The position numbers were made by a program, and so were the translations under genes. Shown piece after piece: positions 1-5,525 of a stretch of DNA of 13,741 bases. The stretch lies in NCBI GenBank assembly GCA_031380225.1, contig JANNFX010000148.1, positions 1 through 13,741 on the forward strand. Direction: 5' to 3'. The notes beneath the pieces were generated by a model, which did not search any database, was not told the DNA's origin, and saw nothing but the letters and a program-made list of their open reading frames with translations. How positions within the stretch are numbered: position 1 is the first letter of the stretch; each line of letters begins with the position of its first letter. This DNA is from JANNFX01 sp031380225. Its GTDB lineage: Bacteria > Pseudomonadota > Alphaproteobacteria > Rhizobiales > Hyphomicrobiaceae.

Positions 1-9
1 GCCGCTCAT
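1..9 (-). CDS. mgdC: N-methylglutamate dehydrogenase subunit C (SoxA-like alpha), first codons only
   Basis: Only the first three codons (Met-Ser-Gly) lie in the window, so the identity is inferred from context. The ATG on the minus strand overlaps the TGA of mgdB in an ATGA arrangement, the usual coupling in soxBDAG-type operons. In sarcosine-oxidase-like heterotetramers the gene after the delta subunit encodes the large alpha subunit, which carries the NAD and tetrahydrofolate-binding domains. The rest of this gene, and mgdD (the SoxG-like gamma subunit), should lie to the left of the window. Confidence 0.5.
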
Positions 10-293
10 GCGGGCCTCCCGGCAGCGGCGGCGCGCGTGAAGTACGTGTCGACGGTCATGGTTTCAAGGATCTCGTCTTTGATATTATTGCGTCGCGCGA
101 TGAACCAAAAGTTGGTCGGCGCGTGCAGCCACCACTCGTGAATTTCGCCAGCCGTGTTGTCTTCAATGAATAAGTAGTTGGTCCATTCGAGATCGGTCGC
201 GGTTGCCGGGTCCGGCATCGGTTTGACTTCGCCGCCCCAGACGAACTCGGAAATGTTGCGCGGTCCATTTAATGGGCAATTCAGAATTTTCAT
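6..293 (-). CDS. mgdB: N-methylglutamate dehydrogenase subunit B (SoxD-like delta subunit)
   Basis: A 95-residue cytoplasmic protein of the sarcosine oxidase delta-subunit family, small and structural in a heterotetrameric flavoenzyme. The opening (CPLNGPR, residues 6-12), the GGE at 20-22, the PDPATATD stretch and the WWLH motif at 54-57 are family hallmarks, and the length is normal. In crystallised sarcosine oxidases this subunit binds zinc through a Cys-x2-Cys pair and a His-x3-Cys pair. Here Cys6 and His57 are present, but the second and fourth ligands read Asn9 and Asn61, so the zinc site is probably gone. This looks like a variant type of the family rather than a damaged gene. The start ATG overlaps the stop of a 46-codon upstream ORF and has no good ribosome binding site of its own. 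The dehydrogenase assignment, rather than sarcosine oxidase, rests on linkage to mgsABC and gmaS. Confidence 0.85.
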   Translation of the reverse strand: MKILNCPLNGPRNISEFVWGGEVKPMPDPATATDLEWTNYLFIEDNTAGEIHEWWLHAPTNFWFIARRNNIKDEILETMTVDTYFTRAAAAGRPA

Positions 294-430
294 CTGGGGT
301 CAGCCCCCCCACAATACTGGTCGAGGAAAGTTTCTACCTTTGGTGTGAGGGGTCTGACCCCACAAGTACCGCATCGCCATCGAGCGGGAGGCGTTTCGAG
401 CGAGGCGCGATGTCGTGCAATAATTGTCAT
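290..430 (-). CDS. Possible 46-codon coupling ORF between mgdA and mgdB
   Basis: On the minus strand the mgdA stop TAG runs straight into AGGAGGGG, six bases before an ATG that opens a 46-codon frame. The frame ends in TGA overlapping the mgdB ATG (ATGA). The predicted peptide is basic at its N-terminus, has a Cys-Gly-Thr-Cys pair at residues 20-23 and matches no family I recognise. About half of it is encoded by the two arms and loop of the REP-like inverted repeat, so a conserved peptide function is doubtful. Its plausible role is to deliver ribosomes to the mgdB start, which is otherwise buried at the base of a long hairpin. It could also be a chance frame left by an insertion. I see no sign that it is the true N-terminus of mgdB, because the frames differ and mgdB begins at the normal family start. 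Confidence 0.35.
   Translation of the reverse strand: MTIIARHRASLETPPARWRCGTCGVRPLTPKVETFLDQYCGGADPR
295..362. repeat. REP-like inverted pair (GGGGTCAGACCCC type) in the mgdA-mgdB gap
   Basis: Arms at 295-313 and 344-362 are inverted copies separated by 30 bases. The outer nine bases match perfectly (TGGGGTCAG against CTGACCCCA), followed by one mismatch, four pairs, one position that is a G-U wobble in minus-strand RNA, and four more pairs. Each arm is itself partly palindromic. The motif resembles palindromes spread through proteobacterial genomes with REP-associated tyrosine transposases, so this is probably a mobile non-coding doublet. No transposase gene is present here. In mgd mRNA the stem ends one base before the mgdB start codon. 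Confidence 0.7.
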
Positions 431-442
431 TTGCTACCCCTC

Positions 443-1684
443 CTAATGACCGACCGAGGCCGCACCCTTTTCGCCGACGAGGTCGAACGAATTGAAGCGC
501 GACAAGGCGAAAGGTTTCAGGAGATCAGGCTGGCGGCCGGTAGCGACGCATTCGGCCATGCGTTTGCCTGAAACTGGCGTTGCCTTGAAGCCCCAAGTCC
601 CCCAACCGGCATCGATGTAATAGTTTTCAACCGGCGTCAGGCCCATCACCGGCGAGAAGTCAGGCGTCATATCGGCCATACCTGCCCACTGCCGCAAAAT
701 TCTAAGCTCGCCCATGAACGGAAATAGTTCGAGCATGTGGCCCATCAGGCTTTCCTTGAAGTCGAGCGTTGAGCGCGTGGAATAAAGGCCGTATGCGTCG
801 GTGGCGCCACCCATCACCATTTCACCGCGCGCCGATTGTGAGATGTAAACGTGCAGCGAACCTGAAACCACGATTTGATCGAGGATCGGTTTCACAGGCT
901 CGGAAACGCAGGCCTGGAGCGGGATGGTCTTGATCGGCAATTTGATTCCGGCCATTGCCGCAACCACGCTCGATGATCCAGCCGTCGCTTGCATGATTTT
1001 GCCAGCGTGAATAGTGCCGCGGTTGGTCTCGACGCCCACTGCGCGGCCATTTTCGATCAGGATTCTGTTAACGCCGGTTTGGGTGTGAACTTCGACCCCG
1101 CGCTTCATCGCCTCTTTGGCATAGCCCCAGGCCACCGCATCGTGACGCGCGATGGCACCTGGCGGATGGTAGAGGGCGCCCATCACCGGATACCGCGCGT
1201 GTTCTGATATATCCATAGTTGGGCAAATGCGTTTGATGTCATCTGGATAGATGACTTCTGAGTTGACACCCATGTGCTTGTTCACTTCTGCGCGCCAGCG
1301 AGCGGTTCGCATGGCAGCGTCGGTGTGGGCCAATGTAAAATGCCCGCGCTCGGAGTACATGACGTTGATGTCGAGGTCAGTCGACATGGTCCGGAATAGC
1401 TCGACCGACTCTTTATAAAAGGCCACGCCTTCCTGGGTCAGGTAGTTCGAACGGACGATGGTGGTGTTGCGGGCCGTGTTGCCACCCGCCAGCCAGCCCT
1501 TATCCAAAACGCAGACATTTGTGATGCCGTGATTGAGGGCGAGGTAATAGGCGGCGGCCAGCCCGTGACCGCCGGCGCCAATGATAATGACGTCGTAAGT
1601 TTTTTTGAGATTGGGCGTCCAGCGAAAGTGCGGGTTGTCAGGGTGGCTGTTTCTGAAGCCATACTTGAGCAGAGCTAAGGGCAT
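443..1684 (-). CDS. mgdA: N-methylglutamate dehydrogenase subunit A (SoxB-like beta subunit, FAD/FMN)
   Basis: A 413-residue cytoplasmic flavoprotein of the D-amino-acid oxidase/SoxB family, full length. It is the catalytic subunit that oxidises the secondary amine N-methylglutamate. A dinucleotide-binding fold opens at residues 31-41 (DVIIIGAGGHG). GGNTARNTTIVRSNYL at 67-82 is typical of SoxB-type beta subunits. His181 in ARHDAVAW aligns with the histidine that holds covalent FMN in heterotetrameric sarcosine oxidases. The C-terminal GWGTWGFKATP motif and the GAASVGH end are also typical. The start is supported by GGAG six bases upstream. It is the first gene of a minus-strand operon with mgdB and mgdC, divergent from the permease genes. 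From sequence alone it could be a sarcosine oxidase beta subunit. Linkage to complete mgsABC-gmaS argues for N-methylglutamate dehydrogenase. Subunit letters follow the soxBDAG gene order as I recall it. Confidence 0.88.
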   Translation of the reverse strand: MPLALLKYGFRNSHPDNPHFRWTPNLKKTYDVIIIGAGGHGLAAAYYLALNHGITNVCVLDKGWLAGGNTARNTTIVRSNYLTQEGVAFYKESVELFRTMSTDLDINVMYSERGHFTLAHTDAAMRTARWRAEVNKHMGVNSEVIYPDDIKRICPTMDISEHARYPVMGALYHPPGAIARHDAVAWGYAKEAMKRGVEVHTQTGVNRILIENGRAVGVETNRGTIHAGKIMQATAGSSSVVAAMAGIKLPIKTIPLQACVSEPVKPILDQIVVSGSLHVYISQSARGEMVMGGATDAYGLYSTRSTLDFKESLMGHMLELFPFMGELRILRQWAGMADMTPDFSPVMGLTPVENYYIDAGWGTWGFKATPVSGKRMAECVATGRQPDLLKPFALSRFNSFDLVGEKGAASVGH

Positions 1685-1704
1685 TCGGGGCTCCGGCGGC
1701 CTAA

Positions 1705-1762
1705 AGCGTGATCGTTGGAACTGGAATCGCTCCGCGATTTCATCTCATACGTAAATCACGCT
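1705..1762. repeat. Nested palindromic interspersed-type repeat
   Basis: Outer arms AGCGTGAT (1705-1712) and ATCACGCT (1755-1762) are perfect inverted copies. Inside them, bases 1722-1742 form a second hairpin with a nine-pair stem (one G-T wobble) around a TCC loop. The layout resembles the AGCATGAT...ATCATGCT repeats common between genes of alphaproteobacteria. Copy number cannot be judged from one window. Confidence 0.5.
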
Positions 1763-2007
1763 CTACATCGATTATTTAGTCTGCGATCGTCATTTATTTA
1801 TGCGAACCAAGCTCCAACCAACGTCGATGTCACTCTAGGGGAACCCGCCAAAACCCTGCGCGACCCGGCGACTATTCTTCCTAAGATGCAAGATTTTTTC
1901 CGGATGCTCAAGGTATTTGCCGCTTCGATCGGCAGTTTTGATTATGGCCATTGAGTGACGAAGTGCACACTTTCTGCGTAAAACGCCCGAGAATTGGGCG
2001 TATTGCC

Positions 2008-2036
2008 TTGACAAGTTGCGGCGAGCAGTCGCACAT
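2008..2036 (+). promoter_or_regulatory. Possible promoter for the permease operon
   Basis: A perfect -35 hexamer TTGACA at 2008-2013 is followed after 17 bases by a poor -10 region (around 2031-2037, A/T-rich only in part). It lies about 80 bases before the first small membrane protein gene and just after the hairpin at 1983-2001. A weak -10 often means activator dependence, but this is a guess. Low confidence. Confidence 0.3.
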
Positions 2037-2056
2037 TTTCCCGGTATCAAACGCAA

Positions 2057-2110
2057 TTGCCTCAGAGGCAAGCCGCCTGGGCGCAGCACCCCCGGGTCAA
2101 GAACCAGGGG
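2057..2110 (+). promoter_or_regulatory. Palindrome and RBS-covering hairpin in the leader of the permease operon
   Basis: TTGCCTC-A-GAGGCAA (2057-2071) is a perfect inverted repeat with seven-base arms, operator-like or a small hairpin. Downstream, CCCC at 2089-2092 can pair with GGGG at 2107-2110, and GG 2094-2095 with CC 2104-2105, around an eight-base loop. The GGGG is the core of the Shine-Dalgarno sequence for the ATG at 2118, so the hairpin would hide it. Function is inferred from geometry only. Confidence 0.35.
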
Positions 2111-2117
2111 ACGCGAC

Positions 2118-2408
2118 ATGACAAACTCAAAAGATCCGCGCGTGGACGCCATGTTCAGCTCAGACAGAATGTGGGCTTGGATCGCTATTTTGGCGCTCTG
2201 GGCTCTCTATGCATTTACGTTTTGGCAGATCATGCCGCTGGTCGCTGACAGCAATGTTCTGATGGCGTTGGCCATTAGCGCTGGCCTGGTGCTGCTGTTT
2301 AACACCGCCGCCATCATCGCCATGACCAGCCACTACGCGGATGACAGAGATCACATTTACGGGCTCGATCTCTACTATCTCGATCTCATGAACAAGCGCA
2401 AAGGCTAA
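2118..2408 (+). CDS. Small membrane protein, two predicted TM segments, function unknown
   Basis: A 96-residue protein I do not recognise. It has a short polar N-terminus, two hydrophobic segments at about residues 18-42 and 47-69 with almost no loop, and a polar C-terminal tail with an unusual acidic/aromatic run (DRDHIYGLDLYYLDL, 76-90). AGGGGA six bases before the ATG at 2118 fixes the start. A longer in-frame extension upstream has no such site and would run through the leader palindromes. It is the first gene of a tight plus-strand run with two more small membrane proteins and an APC-family permease, so it is likely an accessory or partner of that transporter. That role is inferred from context only. 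Confidence 0.8.
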   Translation: MTNSKDPRVDAMFSSDRMWAWIAILALWALYAFTFWQIMPLVADSNVLMALAISAGLVLLFNTAAIIAMTSHYADDRDHIYGLDLYYLDLMNKRKG

Positions 2409-2419
2409 GGGGAAACAAA

Positions 2420-2800
2420 ATGGCTAAATACGATCCGCCCCGCCAGTCTGGCTTCGGGCAATTTTTCGACAGTCTGTTTTTGATGGCGCTGGTTTTTTTG
2501 GCGCTGTTTGTGCCGCTCTGGTTGGGACTTGCGGGTTCCGGCAAAGCCGACATTGAAATTAAAGACAAAACAACTTGGACAGGCCTTGGCCAAAACGAAA
2601 CTATGGCGAAAGCCTGGGAAGCACTTGGTCAAACCCCTGAGACTGCCGCCGCTGGGATTGCTTCGCGCTTCGAATACGTCGTTGATCCGGTTGCCCTGGG
2701 CGCTACGGCCTTACTTATTATCGGCTACTTCCTGGTCGTCTTAAAGTTCTCGAAGACCGAATATCAAGACGTCATCGATGAACGCTTTGGCAAGAAGTGA
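2420..2800 (+). CDS. Small membrane protein with extracytoplasmic loop, function unknown
   Basis: A 126-residue protein without a family I can name. Hydrophobic segments at about residues 17-38 and 91-110 flank a polar loop of about 50 residues with an acidic/lysine stretch (DIEIKDK, 44-50) and a helical-looking section. Both ends are charged and probably cytoplasmic, placing the loop in the periplasm. The start is supported by AAGGGGA six bases before the ATG. The gene follows the 96-residue protein after an 11-base gap and precedes the 54-residue protein by nine bases, so the three are almost certainly cotranscribed. A role in assembly, gating or substrate capture for the downstream permease is possible but unproven. 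Confidence 0.8.
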   Translation: MAKYDPPRQSGFGQFFDSLFLMALVFLALFVPLWLGLAGSGKADIEIKDKTTWTGLGQNETMAKAWEALGQTPETAAAGIASRFEYVVDPVALGATALLIIGYFLVVLKFSKTEYQDVIDERFGKK

Positions 2801-2809
2801 GAGCACCCC

Positions 2810-2974
2810 ATGACCACTTTTGAACTCTTAGAATACGGCGCCTGGGGCCTGTCGGCTGTGTTTGGCCTTTGGATGTTGTTCGACATGATCAAGACCGATC
2901 GCAGCTATTCAGAAGACTTGCTGACGTCGTCGCGCGAAGGCGAAATCGAAGATAAACTTGATGGGGCACGCTGA
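2810..2974 (+). CDS. 54-residue single-span membrane protein, function unknown
   Basis: A short gene of 54 codons plus stop. The product begins MTTFELLEYGAWGLSAVFGL, has one hydrophobic segment at about residues 10-26, and ends in a charged cytoplasmic-looking tail (FDMIKTDRSYSEDLL onward, rich in Asp, Glu and Arg). Its TGA overlaps the ATG of the permease by one base (TGATG), a strong sign of translational coupling and possibly of fixed stoichiometry. Small single-span subunits of this kind accompany some transporters and respiratory complexes. No homologue comes to mind. The ribosome binding site is weak (GTGAGAG), consistent with coupling to the gene before it. Confidence 0.72.
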   Translation: MTTFELLEYGAWGLSAVFGLWMLFDMIKTDRSYSEDLLTSSREGEIEDKLDGAR

Positions 2975-4389
2975 TGGCAACCGCAACACAATCGGGCGAG
3001 AAACTCTCGCTGTTACGCGTTTTGGGGCCCGGTCACGTCTGGGGTCTCGGCGTCGGCATCGTTTTGGTCGGCGAATACATGGGCTGGAATTTCTCGGTTG
3101 GCAAAGGCGGCATGATTGCGGCTTTGATTGCCTGCTGGGTCGCCGGTCTCCTCTATACTTGCGTCGCGATGATCGACTCGGAAGTAACCTCAACAGTAGC
3201 CGCCGCTGGCGGTCAATACGCGCAAGCCAAACATATCGTTGGGCCGTTGATGGCCTTCAACGTCGGTCTGTTTTTGGTTTTTGCCTACACGATGCTGGAG
3301 GCGGCCAATGCTTGGACGCTTGGCTATTTGGTGCAAACCGCGAGTGGCATGTTGGGGGTGACCGGGGCTGACGGTGCGGCGGTCACGCTGTATGATAAAC
3401 CATTCGTGGTCCTGACCATCATGTTTTTGGCTTGGCTGAACTATCGTGGCGTGCACACGTCGCTGACATTCAACATGGTCATCACCGCGATCGCATTTAT
3501 TGCCATCATCATCCTGTTCCTTGCTGTTCAGCCGTGGGGCAACTCGGTGCTGAAGCATGCGGAACTTATGAGTGGCAAAGATGGTTTGCTGCCGTATGGC
3601 TGGCTTGGCGTCGTCGCGGCGTTGCACTTTGGACTCTGGTACTACTTGGGCATCGAAGGCACGACGCAGGCGGCCGAAGAAGTTCGATCACCGGCGCGTT
3701 CGCTGCCGCTCGGCACGATGACGGGTATGATCACGTTGCTGATCGCTGCGACAATGACCTGGTATATCTGTGCTGGATTGATGCCTTGGGAATACCTCGG
3801 CACGGCAGCGACGCCGATGTTCGATGCTGCACGGTTGACCGGTTCGACGCCGCTGATTTGGCTGTTGTTTGTCGGCACCGTGTTTGCGACGGTAGCCTCG
3901 GCCAACGGATGTATCAATGACGCCTCGCGCGCCTGGTTTTCGATGGGTCGCGACCGGTACCTTCCGGAGTGGTTTGGCGCCGTGCATCCCGCCTACCGGA
4001 CACCGTATCGTGCGATCGTGTTCCTAGTCCCGTTGGCTGTCATCTTCGCCTGCTTCGTGCCGCTCGACCAGATCATTACGTTCTCGATCCTGTCGGGCTT
4101 GCTCGGATACACGTTTATGGCCATCAACGTCACGATGTTCCGCAACAAGTGGCCGCTGGGTTCGATTAGCCGTGGCTTCGTGTATCCGATGCATCCGTTG
4201 CCAGCATTGGTGCTGCTCGTGCTCTGCGGGGTCACCTACTTCGCCGTGTTCCTTGGCTACGGTGCGCAGCTGCTGGCCATGATGGTGTTTTACATTGTGG
4301 CCTCGCTCTGGTTCCACTTCCATCGCTACAAATATGTGCGCCGTGGCGACCAGTTCACGATGCAGTGGCCGCGTCCAATCGGTCACTAA
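2974..4389 (+). CDS. APC-superfamily amine permease (Eat/ethanolamine-permease-like)
   Basis: A 471-residue polytopic inner-membrane protein, the normal length for an amino acid-polyamine-organocation transporter with about 12 membrane spans. The segment GEYMGWNFSVGKGGM (33-47) and the AAGGQYAQAKHIVGP stretch (77-91) resemble the ethanolamine permease branch, where GDFxGWNF and TAGGxYxFARxxxGP occur. Other hydrophobic spans follow regularly, and the C-terminus is a short basic tail. Located between the N-methylglutamate dehydrogenase and N-methylglutamate synthase genes, it probably imports methylamine, another small amine, or a pathway intermediate such as gamma-glutamylmethylamide. The substrate is inferred. 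The gene is translationally coupled to the 54-residue protein and followed by a hairpin terminator. Amino acid transport cannot be excluded. Confidence 0.85.
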   Translation: MATATQSGEKLSLLRVLGPGHVWGLGVGIVLVGEYMGWNFSVGKGGMIAALIACWVAGLLYTCVAMIDSEVTSTVAAAGGQYAQAKHIVGPLMAFNVGLFLVFAYTMLEAANAWTLGYLVQTASGMLGVTGADGAAVTLYDKPFVVLTIMFLAWLNYRGVHTSLTFNMVITAIAFIAIIILFLAVQPWGNSVLKHAELMSGKDGLLPYGWLGVVAALHFGLWYYLGIEGTTQAAEEVRSPARSLPLGTMTGMITLLIAATMTWYICAGLMPWEYLGTAATPMFDAARLTGSTPLIWLLFVGTVFATVASANGCINDASRAWFSMGRDRYLPEWFGAVHPAYRTPYRAIVFLVPLAVIFACFVPLDQIITFSILSGLLGYTFMAINVTMFRNKWPLGSISRGFVYPMHPLPALVLLVLCGVTYFAVFLGYGAQLLAMMVFYIVASLWFHFHRYKYVRRGDQFTMQWPRPIGH

Positions 4390-4421
4390 TTCGGCCTGCT
4401 GCACACGTGTGGTAGGTTAAT

Positions 4422-4456
4422 ACGGCAGGGACACCTCGTCCCTGCCGTCATATTTT
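4422..4456 (+). terminator. Intrinsic terminator after the permease gene
   Basis: A perfect 11-bp stem (ACGGCAGGGAC at 4422-4432 and GTCCCTGCCGT at 4438-4448) closes a five-base loop and is followed by CATATTTT. It sits 33 bases after the permease stop. The next gene starts only 26 bases after the stem, so any transcript of that gene comes from read-through or from a promoter overlapping the hairpin. Confidence 0.8.
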
Positions 4457-4474
4457 GCGAGATGAGTTGGCACC

Positions 4475-5155
4475 TTGAAGAGCAGCGCCGTTCTTATTTT
4501 TGCAGTTGCAGGTTTCGCACTCATTGCGTGGCTGTCAATTCGCGACAATGCCCGCATCCGCGCCGCGCGCCGCGCGTTGTTTGATCAGGCAAAATCCGTT
4601 GTCGATGAAGTGGAGTTGACCTTCGGCGCCGATGATCTGCCGCGGCTCAAGGGCAAGTATCGTGGCCGCAAAGTTGTCGCCGATTTGATCCCTGATACCC
4701 TGACCATCCGGCGTTTGCCGCAGTTGTGGCTGTCGGTGACATTGCTCGATAAGGCGCCAGGCGTGCGTGGCTTTGCAATGATTGTCCGCCACGCCGGAAC
4801 AGAGTTTTACTCGCTGATCAACTCTTTTACTGACCAGCTTGATCCACCGTCAGGCTTCCCTGGTGAAATTTTGATTCGCGGCGACGACGCCATCGCGCAA
4901 AGTGATCTCAATGCATTGGCGAAGCCGCTGGCAGCGATTTTGTTAGACCCGCGCGTGAAGGAAATTGCCGTGACACAAAACGGGTTGCGCATCGTCCGCC
5001 AAGCAGCTGAGGGTCGCAAAGGTGAACATCTGCTTTTGCGGCAAGCGATGTTCGATGATGCCGACGTGCCGGCCGCCGACTTGCAACACATCCTTTTGTC
5101 ACTTGATAAATTAAGTGCCGCGATCAAGCCACTTGTGAAAGCGCGAGCCGCATGA
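4475..5155 (+). CDS. Hypothetical protein with N-terminal membrane anchor
   Basis: A 226-residue protein I cannot assign. One hydrophobic segment at about residues 4-20 is followed by a basic stretch (RIRAARR), suggesting an N-terminal anchor with the body in the cytoplasm by the positive-inside rule. The rest alternates predicted strands and helices (LPRLKGKYRGRKVVADLIPDTL; LWLSVTLLD; LPRVKEIAVTQNGLRIV-like elements) without a catalytic motif I know. The start is TTG: an in-frame stop at 4463-4465 excludes a longer product, and the next ATG lies beyond residue 100, after the membrane segment. No clear Shine-Dalgarno precedes it. Its last codons overlap the next gene by ATGA, so the two are coupled. 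Position directly before mgsABC suggests a link to methylamine metabolism, but no function is claimed. Confidence 0.7.
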   Translation: MKSSAVLIFAVAGFALIAWLSIRDNARIRAARRALFDQAKSVVDEVELTFGADDLPRLKGKYRGRKVVADLIPDTLTIRRLPQLWLSVTLLDKAPGVRGFAMIVRHAGTEFYSLINSFTDQLDPPSGFPGEILIRGDDAIAQSDLNALAKPLAAILLDPRVKEIAVTQNGLRIVRQAAEGRKGEHLLLRQAMFDDADVPAADLQHILLSLDKLSAAIKPLVKARAA

Positions 5156-5463
5156 AAGTTGGCAATCCGAAAGCGCTACTCAATCCGTATGCCGTGATGG
5201 CGCTGGCAATTGCTTTGCCTGGTGCCGGACATGTTGCGCTTGGGCAACCGCAACGCGGGTTTGGATTTGCGTTTTTCTCGCTACTGTTCGCACTATTCTG
5301 CTGGCATACGACCACGCCGGAGCAGTCTTTCATTGGCCGGTCTGCAGGGGGGATTTTCGTCTGGGCCTTGTCCATTCCCGATGCCTACCGGATCGCGCGC
5401 ACGCGCTACAACGACTTCCATCGCGGAAGCGTGAAGCCACCCACAGGAAAAAAAGTTGCGTGA
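5152..5463 (+). CDS. Small membrane protein with PGAGH...RGF motif, function unknown
   Basis: A 103-residue protein with hydrophobic segments at about residues 14-24, 37-50 and 66-76. The sequence LPGAGHVALGQPQRGFGFAF (22-41) resembles the P-G-x-G-H-x-x-x-G-x-x-x-x-G element of TM2-like and related small membrane proteins. The C-terminal tail is basic and soluble (RIARTRYNDFHRGSVKPPTGKK). Its ATG lies inside the stop of the preceding gene (ATGA), so both are made from one message. It is followed after 62 bases by mgsA. A scaffold or partner of the preceding anchored protein is plausible. Nothing in the sequence shows an enzymatic function. Confidence 0.75.
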   Translation: MKVGNPKALLNPYAVMALAIALPGAGHVALGQPQRGFGFAFFSLLFALFCWHTTTPEQSFIGRSAGGIFVWALSIPDAYRIARTRYNDFHRGSVKPPTGKKVA

Positions 5464-5466
5464 CAG

Positions 5467-5496
5467 TTGAATATTGTAAATCTCACTGATAGATTT
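5467..5496 (+). promoter_or_regulatory. Candidate promoter and operator-like repeat before mgsA
   Basis: TTGAAT at 5467-5472 and TAGATT at 5490-5495 are 17 bases apart and each match four of six consensus bases. The inverted repeat AAATCT-CACTGAT-AGATTT (5478-5483 and 5491-5496) overlaps the -10 region, a position typical of a repressor or dual-regulator site. This would give the mgsABC genes their own regulated promoter. Predicted only. Confidence 0.4.
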
Positions 5497-5525
5497 GATT
5501 GTGCACAAACAGGAGGCCAGCCACG

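Larger units (their letters stand above)
1685..2117. other. Divergent intergenic control region, no convincing gene
   Basis: These 433 bases separate mgdA (leftward) from the small-membrane-protein/permease genes (rightward) and must hold promoters for both. I see a nested inverted repeat at 1705-1762, a short hairpin at 1983-2001, a -35-like TTGACA at 2008-2013, a perfect palindrome at 2057-2071 and a hairpin covering the ribosome binding site at 2089-2110. A TTG-initiated 79-codon frame at 1715-1954 is rejected as coding: its first third is the repeat itself and it resembles no protein family. No regulator gene lies in the window. Confidence 0.6.

Noticed and set aside
272..571. Plus-strand 99-codon frame across mgdB, the spacer and mgdA
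   Set aside because: It is antisense to two clear family proteins and includes the REP-like repeat; no ribosome binding site or family match.
1715..1954. 79-codon TTG-initiated frame in the divergent region
   Set aside because: Its N-terminal third is the nested interspersed repeat, there is no ribosome binding site, and the product resembles no family. Such frames recur wherever this kind of repeat occurs.
2016..2117. 34-codon upstream extension of the 96-residue membrane protein
   Set aside because: The ATG at 2118 has a good ribosome binding site, and the extension is translated through leader palindromes with a composition unlike the protein.
4402..4411. Palindrome CACACGTGTG after the permease gene
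   Set aside because: Ten bases only, downstream of a gene and next to a much better terminator; chance cannot be excluded.
5499..5525. TTG start for mgsA nine codons upstream
   Set aside because: It would place the nucleophilic cysteine internally; class II amidotransferases need Cys directly after the initiator Met.
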